Assembly (NCBI RefSeq): GCF_900591205.1
Contig: NZ_UUPU01000109.1
Coordinates: forward strand, 124,001 to 188,000
Direction: 5' to 3'
Length of the DNA stretch: 64,000 nt
Origin: Pseudomonas viridiflava
GTDB lineage: Bacteria; Pseudomonadota; Gammaproteobacteria; Pseudomonadales; Pseudomonadaceae
Shown: in pieces, positions 34,196 to 44,037 of the stretch
How the letters are laid out: each line of letters starts with the position of its first letter
Position numbering within the stretch: position 1 is the stretch's first letter
The notes under the pieces: model-generated
The model's input: only the letters and a program-made list of their open reading frames with translations
Database searches by the model: none
What the model was told of the DNA's origin: nothing
Position numbers and translations under genes: made by a program

Positions 34196-34554
34196 GAGTG
34201 CTCTACCCGGTCACGCAGCAGCTTCATGCCGCGCTCCACGTTCAGTGCGGTCGCCACGCCAGGCAGGGTCATGCCCAGTTCCACCAGGGTGATGGCCACA
34301 GCCGGTTGCATGCCCACCAGCACGGTCTGCGCATCCATGATGCGCGACAGGCCGGAAATGGTGCCGATCATGCGGCCGATAAACGAGTCGACCATGTCCA
34401 ATGCCGAGATATCAATCAATACGCCCCGCGCCGAGGTACGGCTGATGCGCTCGGACAGGTCGTCCTGCAAGGTCAGCGCGAGTTGGTCATGCATGTCGAC
34501 CTGGATGGTCACCAGCAGGAACTCGCCCATCTGCAAAATAGGGATGCGTTCCAT
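34192..34554 (-). CDS. rsbS: RsbS-like STAS domain protein
   Basis: 120 residues from the ATG at 34554. One STAS domain with the phospho-acceptor region ALDMVDSFIGRM (Ser57 in DSF), the pattern of RsbS. The core stressosome brick bound by RsbT. Lies two bases after rsbR. Confidence 0.9.
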   Translation of the reverse strand: MERIPILQMGEFLLVTIQVDMHDQLALTLQDDLSERISRTSARGVLIDISALDMVDSFIGRMIGTISGLSRIMDAQTVLVGMQPAVAITLVELGMTLPGVATALNVERGMKLLRDRVEHS

Positions 34555-34556
34555 GC

Positions 34557-35408
34557 TTAAACAGCCTTGCTGACGCTGACGCCCAGGCGTTTGAGGGCCA
34601 GTGCCAGGGCGTCCGCCAAGTTGGCCTTGGTCACCACGCCTTGCAGGTCCAGCCCCAGGTGCACGATGGTCTGGGCGATTTGCGGGCGCACGCCGCTGAT
34701 GATGCAGTCGGCTCCCATCAAGCGGATGGCGGTCACGGTTTTCAGCAAGTGCTGGGCCACCAGGGTGTCCACGGTCGGTACGCCGGTGATGTCGATGATG
34801 GCGATTTCCGAGCCGGTGTCGACGATGCGTTGCAGCAGCGACTCCATGACCACTTGGGTGCGTTGCGAATCCAGGGTGCCGATCATCGGCAGCGCGAGTA
34901 CGCCGTCCCACAGCTTGACCACCGGGGTGGACAGCTCCAGCAGTTCTTCCTGCTGGCGCTTGATCACCGACTCACGGGATTTCTGGAACGTGCGGATGGT
35001 GTGCATGCCCAGCGCATCAAGCAGCTCGGAGATTTCCCACAGCTGTTCGGCCAGTTGCGCCGGCTGCTCGGCGTATTCACGTTGCAGCAAGGCGAACAGC
35101 GGGCCCTTGAGCGCGAAGATAAAGCTGGCGGTCTGTTGCGAGTCCTGGCCGATCAGTGCTCGGCTGTGGGAGAGTTTTTCCAGAAACACCCGGGTCTCGG
35201 CCCAGACTTCCTGGCCGACCTGCTGGGAACCGCCTTGCTGCAGCGCGCCGATCAGCAGGTTGAGGAAATCGCCGGCCTGCTGCCTGGCGTCCTCGGCCTT
35301 GAGGTTGCGTGTGGCCCCTGAAGCCTCGAGGCTGGCAACCCATTCAGTCAGCAGGGAAGGGCGATGAGTGTGCAGTGCCTGGATGGTATGAGCTTGGAGA
35401 GTTGCCAC
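34557..35408 (-). CDS. rsbR: RsbR-like stressosome protein (sensor domain plus STAS)
   Basis: 283 residues from a GTG at 35408, with AAGGCGG upstream; an ATG at 35447 is in frame but less likely. N-terminal helical RsbR-type domain (about 10-160), C-terminal STAS (165-280) with VPTVDTLVAQHLL. It lacks heme or PAS signatures, so the sensed signal is unclear. First gene of the rsbR-rsbS-rsbT-phosphatase-kinase-regulator operon. Confidence 0.85.
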   Translation of the reverse strand: MATLQAHTIQALHTHRPSLLTEWVASLEASGATRNLKAEDARQQAGDFLNLLIGALQQGGSQQVGQEVWAETRVFLEKLSHSRALIGQDSQQTASFIFALKGPLFALLQREYAEQPAQLAEQLWEISELLDALGMHTIRTFQKSRESVIKRQQEELLELSTPVVKLWDGVLALPMIGTLDSQRTQVVMESLLQRIVDTGSEIAIIDITGVPTVDTLVAQHLLKTVTAIRLMGADCIISGVRPQIAQTIVHLGLDLQGVVTKANLADALALALKRLGVSVSKAV

Positions 35409-35621
35409 AGGTAGCCGCCTTGAATGTCTTGAATGAATGACAGGCAATTTATACTAAATTGAACTGTTTTGAATTGTTTCGGTGGTTTTCGTTCATTCGC
35501 CGCAGGCCGCTTGTTGCGGGCGCTTCAGGCGAATCTGCGGTTCGCCGGCCCGGTTTCGTTAGCGTGCACCCGGCCGCCAGAGGATAATGCCGCCCATTCC
35601 CGACTCAACTGGCTCCTCCCC

Positions 35622-36524
35622 GTGATCATCAACTTCGACCTCAATGACCTCCAAGCCTTCCGCGCCGTGGTAGACAAGGGCAGTTTTCGCGGCGCCGCCG
35701 AGGCCATCCGGATCTCGCAGCCGGCCCTCAGCCGGCGTATCGAAAAGCTTGAATCGGCGCTGGATGTGAAGCTGTTCGAACGCACCACGCGGCGGGTCAG
35801 CCTGACCATGGTGGGCCGCGCCTTCCTGCCGCAGGTCGAGCGCATGCTCGACGACCTCGACATCGCCCTGATGGGCATCAGTAATGTCGCGTCCACCCGC
35901 ATGGGCAACGTGACCATCGCCTGCGTGCCGTCCACTGCGTATTACTTCATGCCCCACGTGATCTCCGAATTCCACAAGCTGTACCCGAAGATTCGCCTGC
36001 GGGTGCTGGATGCAAGTGCCGGTGAGGTGTGCAATGCGGTGGAAAGTGGCGAGGCGGATTTTGGCGTGAGCTTCAGCGGCAGCCTGGCCGATGAAGTGGA
36101 GTTCGAACTGCTGTTGCAAGAGCGCTACGTGCTGGCGTGTCGGCGTGACCATCCGCTGGCCGGGCGCGAGAGCGTGACCTGGGCCGAGGCTTATGAGCAC
36201 GACTACATCACCGTGGACAAAACCTCGGGCAATCGTTTCCTGCTGGACCAGGCGTTACGTGGCGTGCGCGTGAAGAAGCCGAGTATTTGCGAGACGCACC
36301 ACGTGACCACGATGATCGGGCTGGTGGAGGCGGGGTTGGGCGTGGCGATGGTGCCGTCGATTGCCATGCCGGCGTGCGATCACCCGATCCTGCTGAGTGT
36401 GCCGCTGGTGGAACCTCAGGTGATGCGCAATGTGGGCTTGATCAAGCGCCGCGGGCGGACATTGCCACCGGCGGCGCTGGAGTTGGAGCGGTTGGTGCGG
36501 GAGATGCCGTTTCGGTCAGCGTGA
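35622..36524 (+). CDS. LysR-family transcriptional regulator
   Basis: 300 residues from a GTG at 35622. Helix-turn-helix at about 18-40 (GSFRGAAEAIRISQPALSRR), then a substrate-binding domain (about 92-300). Upstream frame is open but not family-like. Its 3' end overlaps the convergent binding-protein gene by nine bases. It probably controls that transport operon. Confidence 0.88.
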   Translation: MIINFDLNDLQAFRAVVDKGSFRGAAEAIRISQPALSRRIEKLESALDVKLFERTTRRVSLTMVGRAFLPQVERMLDDLDIALMGISNVASTRMGNVTIACVPSTAYYFMPHVISEFHKLYPKIRLRVLDASAGEVCNAVESGEADFGVSFSGSLADEVEFELLLQERYVLACRRDHPLAGRESVTWAEAYEHDYITVDKTSGNRFLLDQALRGVRVKKPSICETHHVTTMIGLVEAGLGVAMVPSIAMPACDHPILLSVPLVEPQVMRNVGLIKRRGRTLPPAALELERLVREMPFRSA

Positions 36525-37274
36525 CACCGAGTCCAGGCCGGTGGATTGCACCACCGGTTGTGCCTCGGGCGAGGCCAGGAACTGCAACAGCGCCTTGGCC
36601 TGCGCCGGGTGTTGGGCGTTGACCGGAATGCCCGCGGCAAAACGCGTCACCGATTGCACGTCTTCCGGGATCTTGCCGACGTAAGTCACACCCTTCACCG
36701 GCAGCAACTCCGCGACTTGCTGCAAGCCCACCTCGTAGTCACCCTTGGCGACCTGCTCGGCTACCGGGATGCGTTCGATCATGGTGCCCTTGGCGGGCAT
36801 ACCGAGCTTCTTGAACAGCTCTTTCTCGACGTACACACCGCTGGCGCTGTCCGAGTACGCCACCGACTTGGCTTTACTCAGCACGGCTTTCAGTTCGGCG
36901 TCGGTGCCGATTGCAGGCTTTGCCGCGCCTTCCTTCACCACCAGGCCAATGCGCGAGTCCGCCAGTTCCACGCGGGAGGCGGGGTCGACCTTGCCCTGTT
37001 TGATCAGCTCATCCAGCGCGTAGCCGACCATGATTACCACATCGGCGTGTTCGCCACGGGCCAGGCGGTTGGGAATCGCTTCCGGCGCCTTGCCCATCGA
37101 CGGGCCGAGGATCGTATCCAGGCTGTCGCCGCTGTGCTGAACGTATTGCGGGCCGAGCAATTTATACGCGGCGGTGAAACCACCGGAGGTCATCACCTTG
37201 AGCTGTTCGGCTTGGGCCGTCAGCGCCAGGGCGCCGAGGGCCAGGGCCGTCAGGGTCTTGAACAGCACCTTCAT
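36516..37274 (-). CDS. Periplasmic substrate-binding protein (ModA-like fold)
   Basis: 252 residues, signal peptide to about residue 22 ([22 protein letters not shown]). Resembles type-2 binding proteins of the molybdate/ModA-like group ([46 protein letters not shown]). No ABC permease follows; instead it shares an operon with an MFS transporter (4-base overlap), an odd pairing. The ligand may be an organic acid. Confidence 0.75.
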   Translation of the reverse strand: MKVLFKTLTALALGALALTAQAEQLKVMTSGGFTAAYKLLGPQYVQHSGDSLDTILGPSMGKAPEAIPNRLARGEHADVVIMVGYALDELIKQGKVDPASRVELADSRIGLVVKEGAAKPAIGTDAELKAVLSKAKSVAYSDSASGVYVEKELFKKLGMPAKGTMIERIPVAEQVAKGDYEVGLQQVAELLPVKGVTYVGKIPEDVQSVTRFAAGIPVNAQHPAQAKALLQFLASPEAQPVVQSTGLDSVSR

Positions 37275-38578
37275 TGCGCGGCTCCCTGCATCACTTGCCC
37301 GCGAGCGTTAGCACGGCGGTAGAGCGCCAGGGTCGAGCACAGGGCGCACAGCGCGGCGAACATCATCCAGTAGGCCGGTGAGGCTTTGTCCCCGGTAATG
37401 TGGATAAACCAGGTGGAAATCGCCGGGGTAAAACCACCGAAGATCGCAGTCGCCAGGCTGTAGGCCAGGGAGAAACCCGCCACGCGCACTTCAACCGGCA
37501 TGATTTCAGTCAGGGCCGGGATCATTGCGCCGTTGTACATGCCATAGAGGAAGGAGAACCACAGCAGGGTTTCCAGCATATGCGCGAAGCTCGGGGCGTT
37601 TACCACGTAGGACAGCGCCGGGTAAGCCGTGAGAACGGTCAGCACGGTCATGGCGACCAGCACCGGCTTGCGGCCGAAACGGTCGCTCAAGGTGCCACCG
37701 ATCGGCAGCCACACAAAGTTCGACACGGCCACCAGCAAGGTCACCAGCAGTGCATCGGAGGTGCTCAGTTGCAGCACGGTCTTGCCGAAGGTCGGGGCGT
37801 ACACGGTGATCAGGTAGAACGCGGTGGTGGTCATGGCCACCATCAGCATGCCGCCGATCACCACGGTCCAGTTTTTGACCAGGGTCGCCAGCACTTCACG
37901 CATGGTCGGGCGATGTTTACGGTTGGCGAATTCTTCGGTTTCCTGCAGGTTGCGACGCAGAATGAAGATGAACGGGATGATCACGCAACCGATGGCAAAC
38001 GGAATGCGCCAGCCCCAATCGGCCACCACGGCCGGTTCCATCCACACGTTCAGGCCATAGCCGAGTGCGGCGGCCACCACGATGGAGATCTGCTGGCTGC
38101 CTGATTGCCAGCTGGTGTAGAAACCCTTGCGGCCGGGGGTGGCCATCTCAGACAGGTACACCGACACACCGCCGAGTTCCGCGCCGGCCGAGAAGCCTTG
38201 CAGCAGACGGCCCAGCAGCACCAGCAGCGGTGCCCACAGGCCAATGGTGTGATAACCCGGGACCAGCACGATCAGCAGCGTGCCGCTGGCCATGATCGAC
38301 AGGGTCACGATCAGCCCTTTGCGGCGACCGACGTCATCAATGTAGGCACCGAGAATGATTGCGCCCAGAGGTCGCATCAGGAAGCCCGCGCCGAACACGG
38401 CGAAGGTCATCATTAATGACGCAAACTCATTAGCGGCAGGGAAGAAGGCGGCAGCGATGTAGGTGGCGTAGAAACCGAACAGAAAGAAGTCGAACTGTTC
38501 GAGGAAGTTGCCCGAAGTAACGCGGAATACCGCACCAACTTTCGAACGGGCAGAGTCGGGCCGGGTAGGGCTAGTCAT
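37271..38578 (-). CDS. MFS transporter, metabolite:H+ symporter (MHS) family
   Basis: 435 residues with twelve helices. [23 protein letters not shown], the [13 protein letters not shown] loop and [13 protein letters not shown] fit MHS permeases such as CitA, KgtP and ShiA, so an organic acid symporter is likely. Overlaps the binding protein gene (ATGA). Confidence 0.85.
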   Translation of the reverse strand: MTSPTRPDSARSKVGAVFRVTSGNFLEQFDFFLFGFYATYIAAAFFPAANEFASLMMTFAVFGAGFLMRPLGAIILGAYIDDVGRRKGLIVTLSIMASGTLLIVLVPGYHTIGLWAPLLVLLGRLLQGFSAGAELGGVSVYLSEMATPGRKGFYTSWQSGSQQISIVVAAALGYGLNVWMEPAVVADWGWRIPFAIGCVIIPFIFILRRNLQETEEFANRKHRPTMREVLATLVKNWTVVIGGMLMVAMTTTAFYLITVYAPTFGKTVLQLSTSDALLVTLLVAVSNFVWLPIGGTLSDRFGRKPVLVAMTVLTVLTAYPALSYVVNAPSFAHMLETLLWFSFLYGMYNGAMIPALTEIMPVEVRVAGFSLAYSLATAIFGGFTPAISTWFIHITGDKASPAYWMMFAALCALCSTLALYRRANARGQVMQGAAQ

Positions 38579-38775
38579 GGTTTTGTGTCTCCAGCGTTCT
38601 TTTTAAAGTGCTTGTTTCGCTTAAGACCTGGAATAGTGGCTGACACATTTAGAAATGATAAGTGACAAATTTGGATAGATTGATGTTCATTGGCTATCAA
38701 TCCGCTGCGCAATCGAAAACGCATCGGCTGTTCTATGCTCAAGAGGTGACCCATTCTTACGGATAGGAGGTGGCG

Positions 38776-38919
38776 ATGGCTGACCAACCGAAACGACGAG
38801 ATGAGCCTGCGCGCGAGCAACCCCTGCAGCGCGAGCAAGAAAAACCGCAAACCTGGAAGCATCCCGATGACGGCACGGAGCTGTCCGAGCGGGATCAGGA
38901 GCGACCGCTGAAGCCTTAG
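38776..38919 (+). CDS. Small hydrophilic protein, 47 residues
   Basis: MADQPKRRDEPAREQPLQRE... ends in ERPLKP. AGGAGG at 38765-38770 stands five bases before the ATG at 38776, an unusually strong site. The product is nearly free of hydrophobic residues and looks disordered. Not recognised; on the basis of the ribosome site it is likely real. Confidence 0.6.
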   Translation: MADQPKRRDEPAREQPLQREQEKPQTWKHPDDGTELSERDQERPLKP

Positions 38920-38942
38920 TTCCAGGTCAAATACGGTCAAAA

Positions 38943-39032
38943 TGTGGGAGCGGGCTTGCTCGCGAAGGCGCCATGGCAGTCAACCAATGTGTTGGCTGGC
39001 CCACTGCCTTCGCGAGCAAGCCCGCTCCCACA
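38943..39032. repeat. REPIN-type palindrome (GTGGGAGCGGGCTTGCTCGCGAA)
   Basis: Two inverted arms, the first reading TGTGGGAGCGGGCTTGCTC and the second GAGCAAGCCCGCTCCCACA, separated by a variable stem. The same family recurs at 57571 and 61513. Confidence 0.9.
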
Positions 39033-39130
39033 GTTGTTTTGTTGCGCCATCAGAATTAGGAAACTATTTGACATATTTGATTTGTGATCACATATTGAGG
39101 CCATAAGAACGACAACACAGGTTTTGCCTC

Positions 39131-39853
39131 ATGACAGATGGTCCGCTCCTCCTGCCCACCCTGCGCCAGGTTTCCCGCGATACCTTGCAAGATCAGGTCT
39201 ATCGCCAGATCCGCGAAGCCCTGATGAGTGGCCGTTTCCAGCCCGGCCAAAAACTCACCATTCGCGGCCTCGCCGAAGCCCTTGGCTCCAGTCCCATGCC
39301 GGTGCGCGAAGCCCTGCAACGCCTCAGCGCCGAAAATGCCTTTGAAGTCACCGAAACCTCCCGTCTGCGGGTACGCCTGATGACGGTCGACCGCCTGCGC
39401 GAAATTCGCGATGCGCGGGTCGCCCTCGAAGGTTTGCTGGCGGAAAAAGCCGTGCTGCGCCTGCAAAAGGCTGACCTCGAGGAGATCACCGAGCTGTGCC
39501 GGCAGATGCAGCACGCGGCGGATGAAGTCGACGTGTCCCGTTACCTGTGGACCAACTTTGCCTTCCACCGGCGTATCTACGCGGTGGCCCAAGCCGAGTT
39601 GACCATGGCCGCCGTGGAGAACTTCTGGCTGCACATGGGCCCGTGCTTTGCGCTGGTCGCCCCGGATAAAGCTCACCTGCAACGCTCGATGGAGGCGCAT
39701 ACGCGCATCGTCGAAGCCCTGGCCGCCCGCGATGGTGCCGGTGCCCGTGCCGCGGTGACCGATGACATCATGCAGGCCGCCGATTCCCTGGCGCGCCTGC
39801 TCGTCAAGAGCGACCGCTCGCGGTCGTCTGCTTCAGGAGGTAAACGTGCATGA
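39131..39853 (+). CDS. GntR-family (FadR/FCD) regulator
   Basis: 240 residues. N-terminal winged helix (QVYRQIREALMSGRFQPGQK, IRGLAEALGSSPMPVREALQRL), C-terminal FCD ligand domain with metal-type histidines (ALEGLLAEKA, FHRRIY, AHTRIVEAL). First gene of the catabolic operon, overlapping the SDR gene by four bases. Expected to repress the operon until an acid or lactone intermediate appears. Confidence 0.9.
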   Translation: MTDGPLLLPTLRQVSRDTLQDQVYRQIREALMSGRFQPGQKLTIRGLAEALGSSPMPVREALQRLSAENAFEVTETSRLRVRLMTVDRLREIRDARVALEGLLAEKAVLRLQKADLEEITELCRQMQHAADEVDVSRYLWTNFAFHRRIYAVAQAELTMAAVENFWLHMGPCFALVAPDKAHLQRSMEAHTRIVEALAARDGAGARAAVTDDIMQAADSLARLLVKSDRSRSSASGGKRA

Positions 39854-40638
39854 GTGTCCTACAGCGGCTGCAGCCCTATCCTGGGTTACGTGTGTTGATT
39901 TCCGGCGGGGCTGCCGGCATCGGTGAAGTGTTGGCGGCGGCGTATCTGGAAGCCGGCGCCCAGGTGCATGTCTGTGATGTGAGCGAGCCGGCCCTGGCGG
40001 CGTTTCGCGATAAATACCCGGACACCCTCGCCACGCGTGCCGACGTCAGTGATGCCGCGCAGATCGAGGCGGTGTTCAAGGCGCAGCGCGAGCATTTCGG
40101 CGGCCTTGATGTGCTGGTCAACAATGCCGGGATCGCCGGGCCCACCGGCGGTATCGACGCGATCAGCGATGCCGAGTGGCAAGCCACCATTGATATCAAC
40201 CTGACCGCGCAATACCGTTTCGCCCACCACGCGGTGCCGATGCTCAAGGAATCGTCCCACGCCCATCTGCTGCATATCGCCTCGGTGGCGGGGCGTCTCG
40301 GCTACGCCTGGCGTACGCCGTATGCGGCGACCAAGTGGGCGATTGTCGGCCTGATGAAATCCCTGGCGGCGGAACTCGGCGAAAGCGATATCCGCGTGAA
40401 CGCCGTGCTGCCCGGCATCGTTGAAGGCCCGCGCATGGACGGCGTGATTCGCGCCCGCGCCGAACAGGTCGGCGTGCCCGAGGCCGAGATGCGCCAGGAA
40501 TACCTCAACAAGATTTCCCTCAAGCGCATGGTCACCGCCGAAGACGTCGCGGCCATGGCGTTGTTCCTCTGTTCGCCCGCCGCCCACAACGTGACCGGCC
40601 AGGCGATCAGCGTCGACGGTAACGTCGAGTACCTGTAA
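39850..40638 (+). CDS. Short-chain dehydrogenase/reductase
   Basis: 262 residues. Cofactor motif ISGGAAGIGE, the NNAG stretch (LVNNAGIAGP), catalytic Ser (IASVAGRLGYAWR) and YAATKWAI (Tyr-x3-Lys). Classical NAD(P)-dependent SDR. In this operon it probably oxidises a sugar acid or hydroxyacid to a beta-keto acid for the next enzyme. Confidence 0.92.
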   Translation: MSVLQRLQPYPGLRVLISGGAAGIGEVLAAAYLEAGAQVHVCDVSEPALAAFRDKYPDTLATRADVSDAAQIEAVFKAQREHFGGLDVLVNNAGIAGPTGGIDAISDAEWQATIDINLTAQYRFAHHAVPMLKESSHAHLLHIASVAGRLGYAWRTPYAATKWAIVGLMKSLAAELGESDIRVNAVLPGIVEGPRMDGVIRARAEQVGVPEAEMRQEYLNKISLKRMVTAEDVAAMALFLCSPAAHNVTGQAISVDGNVEYL

Positions 40639-40705
40639 GCCACGGAAGAACACACAGCGCTGGACCCAGGATTTTTTTCATAAGAATAAAAGTCGGAGAA
40701 TCGTC

Positions 40706-41638
40706 ATGTCCAAAAAACGCCCCGTGATCATCACCTGCGCCGTCACCGGTGCGATTCATACGCCGTCGATGTCGCCGCATTTGCCGATCACCGCCCAGGA
40801 AATCGCCGACGCCGCCATCGGTGCGGCCGAGGCCGGCGCGGCCATCGTCCACCTGCATGCCCGTGACCCGATTGACGGCCGTCCCAGCCAGGACCCGGCG
40901 CTGTTCGCCGAATTCCTGCCGCACATCAAGGCTGCCAGCGACGTGGTGATCAACATCACCACCGGCGGCGCACCGACCATGGGCGTGGAGGAGCGCCTGC
41001 AGCCGATGATGCAGTTCAAGCCGGAACTGGCCTCGCTGAACATGGGCTCGATGAACTTCGGCCTGTACGAAATGCTTAACCGCTTTACCGAGTTCAAGCA
41101 CGATTGGGAGCGCCCGTACCTGGAGGAGAGCGACGATCGGATTTTTCGCAATACCTTCCGCGACATTACCCACATCCTCAATTCCTGCGCCGAAAACCGC
41201 ACCCGTTTTGAAATCGAGTGCTACGACATCGGCCACCTGTACACCGCCGCGCACTTCCTGGAACGCGGCCTGCTCAAGCCGCCGCTGTTTATCCAGTCGG
41301 TGTTCGGCCTGCGCGGCGGCATCGGCGGGCATCCGGAAGACTTGGCACACATGCGTCGCACCGCCGACCGCCTGTTTGGCGACGACTACGTGTGGTCGAT
41401 CCTCGGTGCCGGGCGTGGGCAGATTCCGCTGGCGACCATGGGCCTGTCCATGGGCAGCAATGCGCGGGTCGGCCTGGAGGACTCGCTGTGGGACGGCCCG
41501 GGCAAGCTGGCGGCATCGAATGCCGACCAGGTTCGGCGCATTCGCACGGTGATCGAAGCCCTCGGCCATCGGGTCGCCACGCCGGATGAAGCGCGGGAAA
41601 TCCTCGGGCTCAAGGGGCGTGACCAAGTCAATTTTTAA
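40706..41638 (+). CDS. Beta-keto acid cleavage enzyme (BKACE, former DUF849)
   Basis: 310 residues, TIM barrel. IITCAVTGAIHTPSMSPHLP and HLHARDPIDGRPSQ (zinc-binding HxH) are the signature. The family cleaves a beta-keto acid with acetyl-CoA to give acetoacetate and an acyl-CoA. Preceded by AGTCGGAGAAT. Substrate is not evident; the SDR and SMP-30 neighbours point to an uncommon sugar-acid or hydroxy-acid route. Confidence 0.9.
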   Translation: MSKKRPVIITCAVTGAIHTPSMSPHLPITAQEIADAAIGAAEAGAAIVHLHARDPIDGRPSQDPALFAEFLPHIKAASDVVINITTGGAPTMGVEERLQPMMQFKPELASLNMGSMNFGLYEMLNRFTEFKHDWERPYLEESDDRIFRNTFRDITHILNSCAENRTRFEIECYDIGHLYTAAHFLERGLLKPPLFIQSVFGLRGGIGGHPEDLAHMRRTADRLFGDDYVWSILGAGRGQIPLATMGLSMGSNARVGLEDSLWDGPGKLAASNADQVRRIRTVIEALGHRVATPDEAREILGLKGRDQVNF

Positions 41639-41707
41639 CGCTATCAGAGGCCGCGTCATTCATGGCGCGGCCCGCATCCCGCACAACAACAATAAGGGGA
41701 TAACACC

Positions 41708-42586
41708 ATGCGTATCGAAGTGCTGGTAGACGTCAAGACCACCCTGGGCGAAGGCCCGGTATGGGACGTCGAACAACAACGGCTGTACTGGATCGACAGC
41801 GCCGATGGCCGCATCCTGCGCTGCACCGACGACGGCCGCGAATTGCGCGCCTGGGACGTGGGCCAGAAAATCGGCTCCATGGCCCTGCGCCACAACGGAG
41901 AGTCGGCCATCGTCGCGCTGCAAAATGGCGTGCACCGCCTGGAGCTGGCCACTGGCGAGCTGGACCTGATCCAGGACCCGGAACCGCACCTGCCGAACAA
42001 CCGCCTCAATGACGGCAAGGTCGACCGCCAGGGCCGCTTTGTCTTCGGCTCGATGGACACCCTGGAAGACCGCGCCAGCGCCAAACTCTATCGCCTGGAC
42101 GCCGACCTCAGCCTGCACACCCTGGACGAAGGCATCATCGTGTCGAATGGCCCGTGCTGGAGCCCGTCGGGAGAAACCCTGTACTTCTGCGACACCTGGT
42201 CCGGCGAGATCTGGGCCTACGACTACGACCTGGCCAGCGGCAATGTGAGCAACCGCCGAGTCTTCGCCACGGTCGACACCTCCAGCGGCGGCGCGGCCGA
42301 CGGCTGCACCGTGGATGCCGAAGGCTGCCTGTGGCAAGCGCTGGTCTACGCCGGGAAACTGGTGCGCTACAGCCCCGACGGCCAGGTCGATCGGATCATT
42401 CAGATGCCGGTAAAAAAGGTCACCAGCCTGACCTTCGGCGGGCCGAATCTCGACACCCTGTTTGTGACCTCGATGGCCAAGCCGCCGCTCCCGCGTTTTC
42501 CGGCCGACGGCCAGCAGCGGGGTGCGCTGTTCGCCATTACCGGGTTGGGCGTGCAAGGAATAGCCGAGCGACGTTTCGCCAGCTAG
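41708..42586 (+). CDS. SMP-30/gluconolactonase-family lactonase
   Basis: 292 residues. Six-blade propeller with E in LGEGPVWDV, NDGKVDRQGRF and the metal-site Asp in SNGPCWSPSGETLYFCDTW. Members open sugar lactones. Fits a step after a dehydrogenase in the same operon. AATAAGGGGATAACACC stands before the ATG. Confidence 0.9.
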   Translation: MRIEVLVDVKTTLGEGPVWDVEQQRLYWIDSADGRILRCTDDGRELRAWDVGQKIGSMALRHNGESAIVALQNGVHRLELATGELDLIQDPEPHLPNNRLNDGKVDRQGRFVFGSMDTLEDRASAKLYRLDADLSLHTLDEGIIVSNGPCWSPSGETLYFCDTWSGEIWAYDYDLASGNVSNRRVFATVDTSSGGAADGCTVDAEGCLWQALVYAGKLVRYSPDGQVDRIIQMPVKKVTSLTFGGPNLDTLFVTSMAKPPLPRFPADGQQRGALFAITGLGVQGIAERRFAS

Positions 42587-42659
42587 CGCGTTTGTTTGAC
42601 AAGGCACCTTCCTTCGCAACCTTGTGTCAGTGCGCGCCCTCGCGCGCCTGGAGAGGCCC

Positions 42660-43982
42660 ATGGCAACTTTAAAAAAAGCGTCGCTGCGTAATATTCACCG
42701 GCATTCCTGGGTGTCGCTGCTGGTCTGCTGGATGATCTGGATTCTAAACGCCTACGACCGCGAGATCGTGTTGCGCCTGGGGCCGACCATCTCCAAGCAT
42801 TTCGATTTGTCCGCCGACCAATGGGGCACCGTGGCCACGGTGGTCATGCTGGCCCTGGCCGTGCTGGATATTCCCGGCTCGATGTGGAGCGACCGCTACG
42901 GTGGCGGCTGGAAACGCGCACGCTTCCAGGTGCCGCTGGTACTGGGCTACACGGCGATTTCGTTTCTGTCCGGCTTCAAGGCATTGAGCGGCAACCTCGC
43001 GACCTTTATCGCCTTGCGCGTCGGCGTCAACCTCGGCGCGGGCTGGGGCGAGCCGGTGGGCGTGAGCAACACCGCTGAATGGTGGCCGGTGGAGCGTCGC
43101 GGGTTTGCCCTGGGCGCGCACCATACCGGTTACCCGATCGGCGCGATGCTCAGCGGCATCGTCGCCAGTTTTGTGATCACCGTGTTTGGTGAGGACAACT
43201 GGCGCTACGTGTTCTTCTTCGCCTTCGTAGTGGCGCTGCCGCTGATGATTTTCTGGGCGCGTTATTCCACCGCCGAGCGCATTACCGCGCTGTACGTCGA
43301 CATTGCCGCCAAGGGTATGACCCCACCGGACAACGCCCCGGCCAGTTCGGTGAAGGGCGAAGCCTGGCGCACCTTTGTCGCCACGTTGCGCAACCGCAAT
43401 ATCGCGCTCACGGCGGGCAACACGATGCTCACGCAAGTGGTGTACATGGGCGTGAATATCGTGCTGCCGGCCTACCTCTACAACATCGCCGGGCTGTCGC
43501 TGGCGGAGTCGGCGGGGATGAGCGTGGTGTTCACCCTCACTGGCATTCTGGGGCAACTGGTGTGGCCGTCGCTGTCGGACATCATCGGCCGGCGTACCAC
43601 CCTGATCATTTGCGGGGTGTGGATGGCGGCGAGCGTCGGCGCGTTCTACTTCGCCAATACCCTGACCTTGATCGTGGTGGTGCAGCTGCTGTTCGGCCTG
43701 GTGGCCAATGCGGTGTGGCCGATCTACTACGCGGTGGCCTGCGACTCGGCCGAACCTTCGGCGACCTCCACGGCCAACGGCATCATCACCACCGCGATGT
43801 TTATCGGCGGCGGCCTGGCGCCGGTGCTGATGGGCAGCCTGATAGCCATGGGCGGCGGCTGGACCACCTTGCATGGCTACACCGTGTGCTTCTTCGTGAT
43901 GGCCGGCTGCGCCCTGGGCGGCGCGCTGCTGCAACTGTTTTCCCATCGCCCGCAGGCGTTGGTTGTGCAACTCGACTCCTAG
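42660..43982 (+). CDS. MFS transporter (first of two in operon)
   Basis: 440 residues, twelve helices, from the ATG at 42660 (GGAGAGG upstream). Features include an AYDREIVLRLG start (helix 1, DRxxL), MWSDRYGGGWKRAR loop and LGAGWGEPVGVSNTAEWWP in helix 4-5. It is related to the anion:cation symporter group; the substrate is probably the operon's acid. Confidence 0.83.
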   Translation: MATLKKASLRNIHRHSWVSLLVCWMIWILNAYDREIVLRLGPTISKHFDLSADQWGTVATVVMLALAVLDIPGSMWSDRYGGGWKRARFQVPLVLGYTAISFLSGFKALSGNLATFIALRVGVNLGAGWGEPVGVSNTAEWWPVERRGFALGAHHTGYPIGAMLSGIVASFVITVFGEDNWRYVFFFAFVVALPLMIFWARYSTAERITALYVDIAAKGMTPPDNAPASSVKGEAWRTFVATLRNRNIALTAGNTMLTQVVYMGVNIVLPAYLYNIAGLSLAESAGMSVVFTLTGILGQLVWPSLSDIIGRRTTLIICGVWMAASVGAFYFANTLTLIVVVQLLFGLVANAVWPIYYAVACDSAEPSATSTANGIITTAMFIGGGLAPVLMGSLIAMGGGWTTLHGYTVCFFVMAGCALGGALLQLFSHRPQALVVQLDS

Positions 43983-44037
43983 AACAACACCGATGCGCCC
44001 CCCAGCCTGGCTGGCGGGGCGCCCAGAGGAATTGCCG

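Noticed and set aside
36516-38578. ABC-type molybdate transport operon
   Set aside because: The binding protein is ModA-like but the partner is an MFS permease; no ModB or ModC is present.
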